Assembly (NCBI GenBank): GCA_964034945.1
Contig: OZ035962.1
Span: forward strand, 29,787,943 to 29,851,942
Direction of reading: 5' to 3'
Source of the DNA: Chrysopilus asiliformis
Taxonomy: Eukaryota > Arthropoda > Insecta > Diptera > Rhagionidae
DNA: 64,000 bases
Shown: positions 45,977-57,811 of the stretch, piece by piece
Layout of the letters: each line of letters begins with the position of its first letter
How positions within the stretch are numbered: position 1 is the stretch's first letter
Program-made: the position numbers and the translations under genes
Notes under the pieces: generated by a model
Database searches by the model: none
The model's input: only the letters and a program-made list of their open reading frames with translations
Told to the model about the DNA's origin: nothing

Positions 45977-47534
45977 CAACACGATGGGCTACTTGGCATA
46001 ATTAATTTGTACAACATGACCAGACAGTCGCCATTTTGTTTTTTTGTTATATGCGTATTGTCACTGATGTAGTGTGTCAAAATTGGATTACAATATTTGA
46101 ACTTGACAAACAGGTAGCTAAATAAAAGCCTTTAAAAAAGCTTTTAAAAAAGCATACTTTTATTCATTGTTGTTATCTTAAGTTTTTGGGGAGAATTGTG
46201 GGCTTTTACAGTTGCTTTGACGTCTGACCTTCTGAAAACACTGAAATACAGTCGAAGATGCCGATTCTGGTAAAAAGAAACTCAGATAACATTTCAGCCC
46301 AATAGGATGAGTGGTTTTAGAGCCTTTAAAATTAGTGACATGAAGTCTGAAAACTAAAAATTTTTTGATAGCGAAATAATATATAGAATAAATTAAAAAA
46401 AAAATATTCCAAATGTATGGATTTTTTTTTCATATTTTTCGCTAAAATCTTATTTAAATTCAGTAAAAGCTTATTAATATTAAAATGCAAATCGCATGAA
46501 AATAAAAATCTCAGACTTCAATCAAAACACACCTTAATATCACTAGCGAAATTCACTTCGGTGTTTAAAACTTTTTGAATAAAGAAAACAAATTTTCGGG
46601 CCAATTGAAACCCATAAAAAAGTTCTCGTTAGTATTCCAGAAATTCCCGAATGGAAGCGCATTCAGAAATTTGTCGATTTGCATTTCTTAAAGTGAATAC
46701 GATGCTGTCTCTGTCCGGTCAAAATGTGTAAATTTTTCTTTTTGTTCAAAGTTTAGTTTGTTTGCATTTAATATTTTCTTTGGTTTATTATAATATTTTT
46801 GTTAAAGACGAAAAAAAAAACAAAATTTATAATATTTGCACAACGAAAAGAACCGAAGCTGCTGATGTCTGAGATTTCTTGATTTTTTTTTCTTGGTTCG
46901 GTTGCAATTTTCTGAACGCAAAGAAATTTAAATTTAATTTATTTATGTATTTAAGTTTCAAATTACCTTAATATAAGTGTAAGAACACATAAATTCAATA
47001 ATTTTACTGCAAATGTTGGACCTCGTCAGGGTTATTGGCTGCTCTGTGTCCATTAAGAGGCGATGATATCAACCGCGCGTGGTAAAAAATGTCCAAAAAT
47101 TTTTTTCCCTTGAAAATTTTGGTTGAATATTTCTGCTGAATTGTAGAAGAAATCATGCTAGACTTTTCATACAGCGTCTTAATGCTTCCCAGTAGATCGT
47201 TTTTAATTTTTCGATTTTTTCGCAGTAGTTGAAATATTGAGTCATTTTTATCTATGAACATTTGTTAATGACCCTCTATATGCTCGAAAAATGCTAATTT
47301 CGTTCGGATGCTGGTATTCGAGTTGGGTGGTCTACCCATCATAAAGATAAAACTGATAAAACTGCAATTTTTTGTGCAATCGGTATGCTGTAGGTTGGCT
47401 ATTTGTTAATTTCCTTGAAGAAGCAAAGGTTTTCGTGGAATCTTTTTTTTTTCTAAAATCGAGTATGTAATGGTATTATATGTATGTTTTCTATGTGTTT
47501 TACACTTATGCTTCATGGATTCAAGGCAGCTCAT
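45977..47534. other. AT-rich DNA without firmly recognisable genes
   Basis: An 85-codon minus-strand frame (47004-47261) is lysine-rich without a recognisable domain. Because a Harbinger remnant follows at 47535, it might derive from the same element, but I cannot show this. Confidence 0.35.
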
Positions 47535-47654
47535 ATGTCCGAGATAATCGAAAAATCGTTAAGCGTGAAAATTTATGTCGAATTCTATGATGTCGAACGT
47601 GTGCACATAATGATTGATGACTGCTGTGTTTTACACAATTTTATAGTCACCTAA
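47535..47654 (+). pseudogene. C-terminal fragment of a second Harbinger transposase
   Basis: The frame includes FYDVERVHIMIDDCCVLHNF before a TAA at 47652-47654. The CCVLHNF block with preceding hydrophobic residues is typical of the last helix of HARBI1-like transposases. No other transposase motif could be placed upstream, and no TIRs were found. It is an isolated relic. Confidence 0.5.
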
Positions 47655-48389
47655 AAAGTATTTTTTTTCAAAGATTTTTCGCTAAAGCAACAGCAGTAGA
47701 GAAGCTGAAATCGAGGGCATGCCAGACGGTCGAATCGTTGGTAACTCATCTTTAGGTGGCGATTTTCCACTAATTCAATATAAAATTTATATCCATGATG
47801 TACCTTAATAGTCGGACACTTCGTCATAATAAATATATTTGTGTAGTCAGAAAAACATTTATTATGTTATGTTGATGATTTTCTGTAGTTGGTAGCTTTT
47901 TTCTTAAAAACATTACTTTCTAAATGTTTGCGCAAAATAATAACGTAAATACTTAATTGACCATTTGTTGAATAAATTACTAACAATTTATGAAATGCCT
48001 ATGTAAGATTTTAATTTTTTTGAGCTAGAAAAGTGTTTTTTAAACAACAGCGGTATTTGCAAATTGCTTTATGTAGCAAAAATTTTGTAAACTTTGGTAT
48101 TATCATAATTTTGGTATACCAATTGTGTAAGTTTTACACGCAGGAAGATGTTTTCTTAATTCGCAATTTTTAAACTTTGTATCACTTTTTTTTATTTGAT
48201 AATTCAATGTTGTTTTAAAGACTTATCAAACTTTGTTATAATGAATAAAAAAAAATTTTTTTTAATAAAATTTTCGTGATAATTCCCAACGACTTTTACT
48301 TTAGCGTGGTGTATGGGAAATAGTTATTTAGTCGAATTTTTTATGTATGGAAAGCTGATCTAAATTATACTACAGACTTTTAATTTTTC
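47655..48389. other. AT-rich DNA without recognisable features
   Basis: About 0.7 kb. Nothing supported beyond a short frame containing EGMPDGRIVGNS (about 47713-47748) that may be further transposase debris. Confidence 0.35.
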
Positions 48390-48556
48390 TCAGGGCTGCC
48401 GTCACCCATCAAGGAGAAAACGGGATGTTGAGAGGGAGGGGTCTGCGGTAGCGTAACGGCGCGGCGGTATTAAAATTCCATCTATAAAATAGTGAAAAGG
48501 CATTTTGGGCGAAAAGCCCAAAATCAGCGTTACGTAGTTTATGAACAGTCCCTAAT
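48390..48556. repeat. MITE remnant related to 22705-22800
   Basis: It shares TCTGCGGTAGCGTAACGGCG and the terminal block TACGTAGTTTATGAACAGTC (complement GGACTGTTCATAAACTACG). A perfect hairpin TTTTGGGC-GAAAA-GCCCAAAA lies at about 48503-48523. One end is degraded. Confidence 0.5.
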
Positions 48557-49463
48557 TTTTAAAACGAAATTTTTATTGTAAATTTTAAAGTCCCCAAATG
48601 ATTGAATTTTGAATGTGTAGAAAGTTCAATCATACTTTCGTCAAGTTTTATAATACAAGAGGTTTTTTTCAATATATGTAACAGAAAAATAATTCTACCT
48701 GTCCCTTTGAAACTAATATTTTAAACAAATTTTCAACTGTTTGGATAAAATTTGTTAATAAAGACAAAACACCTGGTATTCATATTGACCACACTCGTTA
48801 GTTAATGAAATTTAATTTCAAGTAAAAGGATTGCAAATCCACAATTTAACTTCTGAGCTTAAATAAACGAATAAATTAAAGTAAACTGCTTAAGTAATGT
48901 ATGTATTATGATGCATTTAAGTGATTTTGCATGAAATATTCATTTAAAATAAAAACATTAAACTAATCAAAACATAGCACAAAATGTCATTAAGGTATTA
49001 TCCCACATAAGTTCAAATGGTCTGCAAATTGTGTAACTGAAGAAAGAAGAACGATACATCAGTAAGACAGACAAAGTGCAATTAAAAAAAAATAAAAGGA
49101 AAAGTCGGGCAGAGAAAAATGTATTGTATTTTCAATTGAATTGAAAAGTCATACCAAAAATATTTTCGAGTACTGCAGTGGCGCTTAGTTAAAAAAACAA
49201 ATATTTTTCAAAAAATTTTCTTATATTTTTATTTCACCAAAACCTTTGATTTGAATGAAAAAATGCCGGTAGCCGAAAGATTATTTTCGTATGCGTTTGT
49301 TTGTCCAAAAATTAAAATCCTAATACTTAAGAGCACGAACTTTGACAGCCAAACGTAAATTTTTCGACAAGCGTAAACATTTTATAATTTTCAACTCAAC
49401 CATTGGAACATATGTGTGATATTAGCTTAAAGGAGATTTTATTTTAGTTGGAAATCAGTTTGA
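48557..49463. other. AT-rich flank of the LTR element
   Basis: About 0.9 kb. No feature seen. Confidence 0.4.
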
Positions 49464-49467
49464 AAGT

Positions 49468-51627
49468 TGTAATGGATCGAAAAAAACTTAACTCACATTT
49501 TATTTTACACTTTAATTTCAGTTTTGTATTTATTTTAATTCACTTGAATTTTGAGAAAAAAACCAAACTTTCAAGGGTAATTTTTGGGTATATTTATTTT
49601 AGTTGTGATGCACACAAATGAAAACGTGCAACTACGCAAATTATAAAATCCTTTGTAAGGAAACCGTTCGCTGCCAATCATTTTGTTATAATCTACCGAT
49701 AAGTTAACATCAGCGCTACTTAGTTTTAGTTCCATGTACTTGTAGAATAAGTGTTAAGTGTAACTAATTGATCGAGTTTGGCCGAAATCTTGATGATTTT
49801 GGAATCATCATTTAGGAAATTCCAAAAGGTAAAAATTTTCGATTTGTTAGGGGTTTAGATTAGAGAACCAAAATTTTTAATTTTCATAGTGAAGGGTGTT
49901 CGAAAATCCAGTGTCCGATACATGTGGTCTGTTTATCCGAAAAAAACTTAAACATCGTGTTTTCCTTAATTAAGGGCGGTAACTGTCGAAAAAATTCAAA
50001 CACATTGTTTGAATTTTCTTACACGTTGTCTGTCGGTATCCGTGGGCAAGCGAGTTTAGCGAAACAATGTGTATCGCATTGTTTTAAAAAAACGGAATAT
50101 TTAGACACGGGAATTGGGGCTTCCCGGAAAAACTATGGATTGTTCCAGAAATTGTTAGCACGCGGGATACCGACCATCGTTTTTTTTGTTGGAGATAAGA
50201 TATACAGTTATTGTTTGAATGAAACGGTTCTCTTGGCGAGCGACAATTGCAAGTCCGGCCAGCAATAAAAATCATCGGGAGATTCCACCTTATCTAAAAC
50301 ACCGGCGATAAAAGCCGATTTGCAGTCATTTTGTCACAATTGGTCAATTGGACGACGAAACGTAGAGGAAATTGCAGAGGATTCTTCGAGAACTTTCCAC
50401 GTGTTAAGGCAAACGTGTGCAGATTTCACTTAACCTCATTTCATGAAGGACGTTAAGAAATTTAATAATTTAGGTTTATTTTTGTAAAGGATAACTCGAG
50501 TCTAAGTATTAGTGTGTCGTGTTACTGTTTTTTTATTTTTCATTAATTTTGATTATATTCTATTTTTTTTATGCAACCACTCTTGCACGATTTTCTTTTA
50601 ATTCATATTTCTGGGTGAGATTTTAGCTTAACCAATTCGACGTGTAAATATAAAGAAACCACGGAATTGTGCACAATCCCTTGGAAAATATGGATATGAG
50701 GATTCGCTAAAACAAAATACATAAAAAAAAAAAAAAGAGTAAGAACTAACTACGAATTATTGTAAGTACATTTAAATTTTTTTATTTATTGAACTCAGAA
50801 ATTTAAAGGAAAAATTTTGCGAGAATCATTTAAGGTTGCAAACAAATTTCTTAATTTTTTTTTTGTTTAAATTAATTTTATTAGCTTATTTTTTTTTGAG
50901 TTTATCCTAAGGTTACACTAGTTAAAATAATCGATTTTCCATTTTTAATATCATAAATTGCAAATTAAAATTAGGCATTAAGTTCGTTAAGGACTAATTT
51001 TGTAATGGTAGTATCTTTTTATAGTGTCAAACATTAAATATATTTTTGTACAGTGTATTTTTGGGTTTTTCACTAATTTCCGAAGTGTATGATGTTACGG
51101 TCGTTCTTCGCTGAGTGGCCATAAAGAATGTTTTGCTGAAAGGGGAGAATATAGGGGGGAGAAAGCGTAGGGTGTTTGTCTGTTGGCCATGTATTGGCTT
51201 GATGAAGATGGAGGGAGAAATAATCATGGCATTTTATGATTGATCTTCCGATATCTGAAAAATTACACGGTGATCATTCCGCCAAGCCATGCTTTCATGG
51301 ATTTTGTTGATTCGACCATTTTTTTTTTGTCGATTAGATTCCGGCTTTATTTTAGAATGGTTCGAGGATATGCTCAAGGTATTTGAATAGTTTGAGGATC
51401 GGGAACGAAACAGAATCGTAAATGACGGAGTAATTAAGAACTGGCACGAAATTTAAATTGTTATGTTCAGCCCGAAGATTTGCCACAAGATCCCCCCCAA
51501 ACCGCGAGCTCAAGCCAGGTAAATCAGCAAGCGTGCCTGTGGCAATATTTAGGGGACAGAATATCCGGGATTTTTAGTCACAACAATCCTCCTTATCTGT
51601 CGGAAAGTTTACCACCCATACATAACA
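49468..51627 (+). repeat. 5' LTR
   Basis: TGTAATGGATCG ... CATAACA, repeated exactly as far as I can see at 55648-57807. ATTATAAAAT at about 49639-49648 could serve as a TATA box. At 2160 bp it is long for a gypsy-type LTR. A 114-codon frame inside (49924-50268) has no recognisable domain and is considered noise. Confidence 0.92.
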
Positions 51628-51631
51628 GATA

Positions 51632-51644
51632 TGGCGCCCAAGTT
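51632..51644 (+). other. primer-binding site
   Basis: TGGCGCCCAAGTT begins 4 bases after the 5' LTR. TGG pairs with the CCA end of a tRNA, and the TGGCGCCC start is the one used by elements primed with a lysine tRNA (family knowledge; tRNA identity inferred). Confidence 0.8.
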
Positions 51645-52690
51645 ATGAGCATTATTTTCAGAATTTGTTAGTTGAACATTTGCGTTTTTTTTGGTAGTAG
51701 GTCGGAAGTATTAACTTGTTTCTTATTAAATAGATGACAGGGAAGATAGATCTTGTTGTCCCTCTCTTTTGTTAAGGGTTTGGTTGCTTTCGAGATCATA
51801 TTCTTCCTAAGTTACTATTGAAACCGGAGTATTTTGTTTGGATTCAGGCATCCTGTCTTTGGAGTCACCGAAGAACAGTTGCGTCATGGATAGTAAACTA
51901 AATATTGGAATTTACGATAAGAAATTCTCCATAATTTGGACGAGAAAAATCGGACTTGTGCAGATCGTAATCTCCTTGGAGGCCATTTTCTTCCAAGCAT
52001 TGTTGCGATCTTGAAGCTAGTTAAAATGGGAAACAGAATAGGTTATGCTTCCAATCTAGTGGCTCGGTTTAGTTTACAGTCAAAGTAGAGTAGTTACAGT
52101 TTTGGTGAATCTGATTTAATTGTTTGGAAGTTTTTGAAGGAATTAGTCTTACTTGCCGATATCAGTATCTATAAAATGCGAATGCGATTTATATTGTATT
52201 GATTCGGAGAAAATTGCTAATACCACCTTAGCCAAATTTTGAGTGTGTTGATTTTTTGGATCTGCCCAAAAGAAGTTTTCAGGGGTATTGTTCAAAGACG
52301 CAAACACAAAGTAAAGACCAGAATGATTTTCAAATGATTGGATTTATGTTTAAATAAATATCAAACCGATAAAACAAAAGCTAAGATAGCTTGGCCAGTA
52401 TGACGAGGATCTTAGGTTTTTTTCCCCCAATTCATGAGGTATAGTAGATTAAAAAAAAAAGAAAAAACAGATTTGAATTTTTCAAGTAGTGGTAGAACTT
52501 ATTACGAGGATTTATTATTTTTATTTATATTTGGTTGCTAGGTTATATTAGATATTTGGTAGATTTTGATTAAATATTGGTAGTTAAGTGGTAAGTTTTG
52601 TTATTTCAAGGCTTAAGGTCACGGTAGTAGGGCAAAATAGTCACAATATAAGAAGTAAAGTATTCAGTTCAGGTAGTTTGGAACCAGTAT
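51645..52690 (+). other. untranslated leader of the LTR element
   Basis: About 1.05 kb between the primer-binding site and gag with no long frame. It probably includes packaging signals that I cannot identify by reading. Confidence 0.6.
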
Positions 52691-54211
52691 ATGGCTGGCA
52701 GAGGGCGAGGCAAAAAGTCAGTTTTTCCATCGGATAGACAGTTAAGGTCACATTCCATTATGGATCAACAAGAGAAAAGCACTAATGAAGAACAGATCTT
52801 AGGGGGCCGAAGTTTGTTAAGGACGCCACCTGGAACAGATAGAGGTACGGCAACAATAAATGAACAACCACAGGAAATACAAGGTACTGACGAAGGAAGG
52901 ACTAATGACCAAGAACTTGAGGGCACTGCCAGTGGGACGGATCGCTTGGTACTTCAATCGGGCGATACCAGTTTTGAAGAAGAAATCGCGACAGAATTGG
53001 CAAACCATGCAGCCAAGAAAGCAGAAGAGGAAAAAAGAAAGGAACAGGCACCGATGATAACTATGCAACAGCTAGAAGAGTGTGTAAACCGATTATTGCA
53101 GTTAGAATTGGGTAAAATCGGCATAGCACAAGATCAAGCTCAAATACCGGACATCTCAAAAGGTGCGATTCCTAAAAGAACGCTACCGGCGATAAGCAGA
53201 CCTAACGAAACACAACCACCAGTTTATAACAGTTTTCAGAGGTTTCAAGTTTCACCAAGGCCACAACAGAACTTAGGCACGAGTGGTTATGAAGCACCAA
53301 AATTTGGCGCTCCTCCACCAAATCCAGGAGGCAATGAAGGTCTACAACAACACTATGCTGGTTATCCTGGAAGAAATACCGGATTTTATCCAGAAGGCGG
53401 AAACTGGCAGTGGAGATCACAGACACCAGGAGGAGGAATGTGGGAAACCAGACTCGATAAGTGGGGACTGAAGTTCGATGGGATTCCGTCGCATTTATCG
53501 ATAGAAGAATTTGTGTTTAGGGTCGAGAAGGTAGCTAAGGTAAAAAGGTGTCCTTGGGAAACAGTAGTGGCAAATTTTCACCAGTTAGTCGTGGGAGCCG
53601 CAGAGTCGTGGTATTGGAGGTACGTGCAGAGAAATCCTCAGGCGACATGGACTCAACTTAAGGATGCCTTACTAACACATTTTCGTAACGGTCAAACGGA
53701 TTGTGAGATTTTGAAATTTATCGTTGACAGAAGACAGGAACACAATGAATCGGTCGATGTGTTTTTGAATGTGATCTTAACTGAGTATTATCGAATGAAC
53801 CTTCCAGTAATGGAACACGACTTAGTTAAGATGATAAAACAAAACTTTAAAAGTCAGATTGTACAACTCATTTTCTCACAGCCGATTTATACCATCGATC
53901 AATTGCGCGAACTCGCTTGTAATGCTGAGCGATACGTTGCTCGTCGTGGCCAGTGGTCACTCCGAGGTCCGGTTAATACTGGAAATAGAAATGTTCATGA
54001 AATGAGCAATTTTAATCAGTTGCATTTAAACCCGAATATGGAAGACGACCAAGGATTAGAAGTAGCAGCGCTACAATCTCAGTTTAAGAAGACGGATAGG
54101 TCACATTTCAAATGTTGGAATTGTGACGTTTATGGTCATAGTTTTTGGGAGTGTCCAGCGGAAGATCGGAAGCTTTTTGCTACAAGTGTGGACAAAAGGG
54201 AATTTCCCTAG
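52691..54211 (+). CDS. gag: Gag polyprotein of the Ty3/gypsy element
   Basis: 506 codons from ATG. The N-terminal third is charged and low-complexity. Residues about 130-250 are rich in Pro, Gln and Gly. Residues about 255-420 form a retrotransposon-gag capsid domain, recognised from the Trp/Tyr-rich block around WYWRYVQRNP and the following LLTHFRNGQTDCEILKF. A CCHC zinc knuckle lies at C475-C478-H483-C488, for RNA binding. A second cysteine cluster (CYKCG ... CPKC) is encoded just downstream in the -1 frame (54178-54228). The frame therefore appears broken at the T run 54174-54178, and the last roughly 14 residues of this ORF are probably out of frame. Gag assembles the particle that packages element RNA. 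Confidence 0.85.
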   Translation: MAGRGRGKKSVFPSDRQLRSHSIMDQQEKSTNEEQILGGRSLLRTPPGTDRGTATINEQPQEIQGTDEGRTNDQELEGTASGTDRLVLQSGDTSFEEEIATELANHAAKKAEEEKRKEQAPMITMQQLEECVNRLLQLELGKIGIAQDQAQIPDISKGAIPKRTLPAISRPNETQPPVYNSFQRFQVSPRPQQNLGTSGYEAPKFGAPPPNPGGNEGLQQHYAGYPGRNTGFYPEGGNWQWRSQTPGGGMWETRLDKWGLKFDGIPSHLSIEEFVFRVEKVAKVKRCPWETVVANFHQLVVGAAESWYWRYVQRNPQATWTQLKDALLTHFRNGQTDCEILKFIVDRRQEHNESVDVFLNVILTEYYRMNLPVMEHDLVKMIKQNFKSQIVQLIFSQPIYTIDQLRELACNAERYVARRGQWSLRGPVNTGNRNVHEMSNFNQLHLNPNMEDDQGLEVAALQSQFKKTDRSHFKCWNCDVYGHSFWECPAEDRKLFATSVDKREFP

Positions 54212-54306
54212 TTTTGTGTCCAAAATGTAACCCGGAAAACTTGAGACAGGGCGAGAGAACAGGGGAGCGAGCTCGTCCTCAAAATTCCCTCCCCGAGAAA
54301 AAGTAG
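54178..54306 (+). pseudogene. displaced C-terminal part of gag
   Basis: This frame is -1 relative to the upstream gag ORF. It begins with a cysteine cluster like the second zinc knuckle of related Gags and stops at 54304-54306. Either one base was lost in the five-T run or ribosomes slip there. The open frame of the pol region (from 54231) overlaps it in the next -1 frame, which is the usual gag-pol arrangement. Confidence 0.55.
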
Positions 54307-54704
54307 GATATACAGACGGCACTTCTACAGGTGTTCCGGATTCGATCGGTGAGAATAGTAGTCAAACAAAGTTAAATGAACCGATTCAAATATTAAGGTC
54401 AAATCAAGTAGTTCAGAAGGGTTGTGTTACTCCTAAACCACCAATTAAAAGTTTTCATGAACGTAGAAGGGATTATGACTTGTCTCGTGCAAAAATATTC
54501 GGGGAAAATTCTAGTTTATCCTTAGTAGTCGTAAAGCCACGCTTACTGAAACTTCGTCAGAAGTTTAAAAATAAGAAAATATTGTATAAAAATGTTGCTT
54601 CAAGTTGTCTTGATAATGTAGCCGATGAAAGACCCTACGCGACAGTATTTTTAAAAGATGTAAAAATTCAAGGTCAGCGGAAGGAAATACGACATTGTTC
54701 TTAG
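54231..54704 (+). pseudogene. pol N terminus, protease truncated before its active site
   Basis: An open frame of about 158 codons. Near its end, DERPYATVFLKDVKIQG is the beta-strand pair that normally precedes the DSG/DTG catalytic triplet of the retroviral-type protease. Here the sequence jumps to integrase within the next few codons and runs out of frame to a TAG at 54702-54704. Without the catalytic Asp it cannot be a functional protease. Confidence 0.65.
54675..54695 (+). other. pol deletion junction
   Basis: Within these bases the protease-type reading (frame of 54231) ends and the integrase-type reading (frame of 54695) begins. I estimate, from the usual size of gypsy pol, that about 2-3 kb is missing. 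The junction changes frame, so no fusion protein is expected. Confidence 0.6.
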
Positions 54705-55468
54705 TTTTAGATCAGTTTTCCAAATTTCCTCTTGTAAAATCTTTGCCCAAAGCTACATCGAAAGCCATTATCAAGTTTTTGAAAAACGACGTTTTTAGCG
54801 TATTCGGAGTTCCAGCAGAAATATTTTCTGATAATGGACGACAATTCATTGCGCAAGATTTTCAGACTTTCCTACAATCTTATGGTATTAAGCATATCCG
54901 TACAGCTGTTTATTCTCCGCAGGCGAATGCCTCGGAGAGAGTCAATCGCTCGTTATTACAAGCAATTAGAGCATATATACAGGACAACCATCGACATTGG
55001 GATAAAAATTTAGCAAATATTGTTTCGTCCTTAAGGAGTTCTCACCATCAAGCAATAAGAACCAGTCCATACGAAGCATTATTTGGCGTTCGGATGATTT
55101 GTCATGGCTCAGAATATGCCCTGTTAAAGAAACTTGGAGTGTTGTCCGATGGCGAAATACAAGCCGGTTCTAGACACAATCAACTTCAGCTAGTAAGATC
55201 CGGAATTAAAGCCAATTTGGCTAAATCTCAAGAAGCAACCAAGCGAACTTACAATTTGAGAACTCGAGAACGTACTTTCTATCCAGGTCAGGAGTTATTT
55301 AGAAAAAATTTTGTTTTGAGCAATGCAGCAGCTGGTATTAATTCCAAACTTTCTAGTAAATTTTCTAAATGCCGTATCATTAAAAAGCTAGGAAAAAACC
55401 TATATGAAATCGAGGACATGTCCGGAAAAAACCTAGGAGTTTATCACGTGAAGGACTTGAAAACGTAA
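54695..55468 (+). pseudogene. integrase fragment (catalytic core and C-terminal domain)
   Basis: The 257-codon frame starts inside the RNase-H-like integrase core. The first acidic residue (D6 in VLDQFSKF), the second (D46 in SDNG) and the Glu (E81 in ASERVNRS) are all present, with 34 residues between the last two. The C-terminal part, ending HVKDLKT, is the SH3/GPY-like DNA-binding region. There is no chromodomain. The N-terminal HHCC zinc-binding domain has been lost in the deletion, and there is no obvious start codon, since the first ATG-like residue comes from a non-ATG codon. It is probably untranslated. Confidence 0.8.
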
Positions 55469-55647
55469 AAAGGGAATACACTTCATTGACAAGAAAATGT
55501 AAACCGAAGTATCAAACATTTTTCACGAATTTGCCCGGCATGAGACTCTCAGGTGTGGGTGAACCCCACGTTATATAAAGCATTTTGGGTTACGATCCTT
55601 TTTCAAACCCGGTATGCCATAGTAACCATAGCAAACCGTGCTTGTCC
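55469..55647 (+). other. region before the 3' LTR, no adjacent polypurine tract
   Basis: The expected purine-rich primer site directly before the LTR is not visible (the last bases are GTGCTTGTCC). The nearest purine-rich run, AAAAAGGGAA, is near 55468-55477, about 170 bp away. Confidence 0.5.
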
Positions 55648-57807
55648 TGTAATGGATCGAAAAAAACTTAACTCACATTTTATTTTACACTTTAATTTCA
55701 GTTTTGTATTTATTTTAATTCACTTGAATTTTGAGAAAAAAACCAAACTTTCAAGGGTAATTTTTGGGTATATTTATTTTAGTTGTGATGCACACAAATG
55801 AAAACGTGCAACTACGCAAATTATAAAATCCTTTGTAAGGAAACCGTTCGCTGCCAATCATTTTGTTATAATCTACCGATAAGTTAACATCAGCGCTACT
55901 TAGTTTTAGTTCCATGTACTTGTAGAATAAGTGTTAAGTGTAACTAATTGATCGAGTTTGGCCGAAATCTTGATGATTTTGGAATCATCATTTAGGAAAT
56001 TCCAAAAGGTAAAAATTTTCGATTTGTTAGGGGTTTAGATTAGAGAACCAAAATTTTTAATTTTCATAGTGAAGGGTGTTCGAAAATCCAGTGTCCGATA
56101 CATGTGGTCTGTTTATCCGAAAAAAACTTAAACATCGTGTTTTCCTTAATTAAGGGCGGTAACTGTCGAAAAAATTCAAACACATTGTTTGAATTTTCTT
56201 ACACGTTGTCTGTCGGTATCCGTGGGCAAGCGAGTTTAGCGAAACAATGTGTATCGCATTGTTTTAAAAAAACGGAATATTTAGACACGGGAATTGGGGC
56301 TTCCCGGAAAAACTATGGATTGTTCCAGAAATTGTTAGCACGCGGGATACCGACCATCGTTTTTTTTGTTGGAGATAAGATATACAGTTATTGTTTGAAT
56401 GAAACGGTTCTCTTGGCGAGCGACAATTGCAAGTCCGGCCAGCAATAAAAATCATCGGGAGATTCCACCTTATCTAAAACACCGGCGATAAAAGCCGATT
56501 TGCAGTCATTTTGTCACAATTGGTCAATTGGACGACGAAACGTAGAGGAAATTGCAGAGGATTCTTCGAGAACTTTCCACGTGTTAAGGCAAACGTGTGC
56601 AGATTTCACTTAACCTCATTTCATGAAGGACGTTAAGAAATTTAATAATTTAGGTTTATTTTTGTAAAGGATAACTCGAGTCTAAGTATTAGTGTGTCGT
56701 GTTACTGTTTTTTTATTTTTCATTAATTTTGATTATATTCTATTTTTTTTATGCAACCACTCTTGCACGATTTTCTTTTAATTCATATTTCTGGGTGAGA
56801 TTTTAGCTTAACCAATTCGACGTGTAAATATAAAGAAACCACGGAATTGTGCACAATCCCTTGGAAAATATGGATATGAGGATTCGCTAAAACAAAATAC
56901 ATAAAAAAAAAAAAAAGAGTAAGAACTAACTACGAATTATTGTAAGTACATTTAAATTTTTTTATTTATTGAACTCAGAAATTTAAAGGAAAAATTTTGC
57001 GAGAATCATTTAAGGTTGCAAACAAATTTCTTAATTTTTTTTTTGTTTAAATTAATTTTATTAGCTTATTTTTTTTTGAGTTTATCCTAAGGTTACACTA
57101 GTTAAAATAATCGATTTTCCATTTTTAATATCATAAATTGCAAATTAAAATTAGGCATTAAGTTCGTTAAGGACTAATTTTGTAATGGTAGTATCTTTTT
57201 ATAGTGTCAAACATTAAATATATTTTTGTACAGTGTATTTTTGGGTTTTTCACTAATTTCCGAAGTGTATGATGTTACGGTCGTTCTTCGCTGAGTGGCC
57301 ATAAAGAATGTTTTGCTGAAAGGGGAGAATATAGGGGGGAGAAAGCGTAGGGTGTTTGTCTGTTGGCCATGTATTGGCTTGATGAAGATGGAGGGAGAAA
57401 TAATCATGGCATTTTATGATTGATCTTCCGATATCTGAAAAATTACACGGTGATCATTCCGCCAAGCCATGCTTTCATGGATTTTGTTGATTCGACCATT
57501 TTTTTTTTGTCGATTAGATTCCGGCTTTATTTTAGAATGGTTCGAGGATATGCTCAAGGTATTTGAATAGTTTGAGGATCGGGAACGAAACAGAATCGTA
57601 AATGACGGAGTAATTAAGAACTGGCACGAAATTTAAATTGTTATGTTCAGCCCGAAGATTTGCCACAAGATCCCCCCCAAACCGCGAGCTCAAGCCAGGT
57701 AAATCAGCAAGCGTGCCTGTGGCAATATTTAGGGGACAGAATATCCGGGATTTTTAGTCACAACAATCCTCCTTATCTGTCGGAAAGTTTACCACCCATA
57801 CATAACA
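55648..57807 (+). repeat. 3' LTR
   Basis: Copy of 49468-51627 at a constant offset of 6180 bp with no difference that I could find by eye. It ends CATAACA, followed by the AAGT target duplication. Confidence 0.92.
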
Positions 57808-57811
57808 AAGT

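Larger units (their letters stand above)
49464..57811 (+). mobile_element. Ty3/gypsy LTR retrotransposon, internally deleted
   Basis: The element is bounded by two 2160-bp LTRs beginning TG and ending CA, with the 4-bp target duplication AAGT at 49464-49467 and 57808-57811. A primer-binding site, gag and part of pol follow in the gypsy order. The pol region jumps from the start of the protease domain to the middle of the integrase catalytic core, so the protease active site, reverse transcriptase, RNase H and the integrase zinc-binding domain are missing. There is no envelope ORF. The LTRs look identical by eye (constant 6180-bp offset), so insertion was recent and needed enzymes supplied by another element. 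Confidence 0.9.

Noticed and set aside
47004..47261. 85-codon minus-strand frame as a host gene
   Set aside because: Lysine-rich composition, no recognisable domain, and it lies near transposase debris. Not enough to call a gene.
49924..50268. 114-codon frame in the LTR (repeated at 56104-56448) as an accessory gene
   Set aside because: It lies inside the LTR, has no recognisable domain, and starts at a non-ATG codon. Both copies are the same simply because the LTRs are the same.
55469..55647. Envelope gene of an errantivirus-type element
   Set aside because: Only 179 bp separate integrase from the 3' LTR and no membrane protein frame is present.
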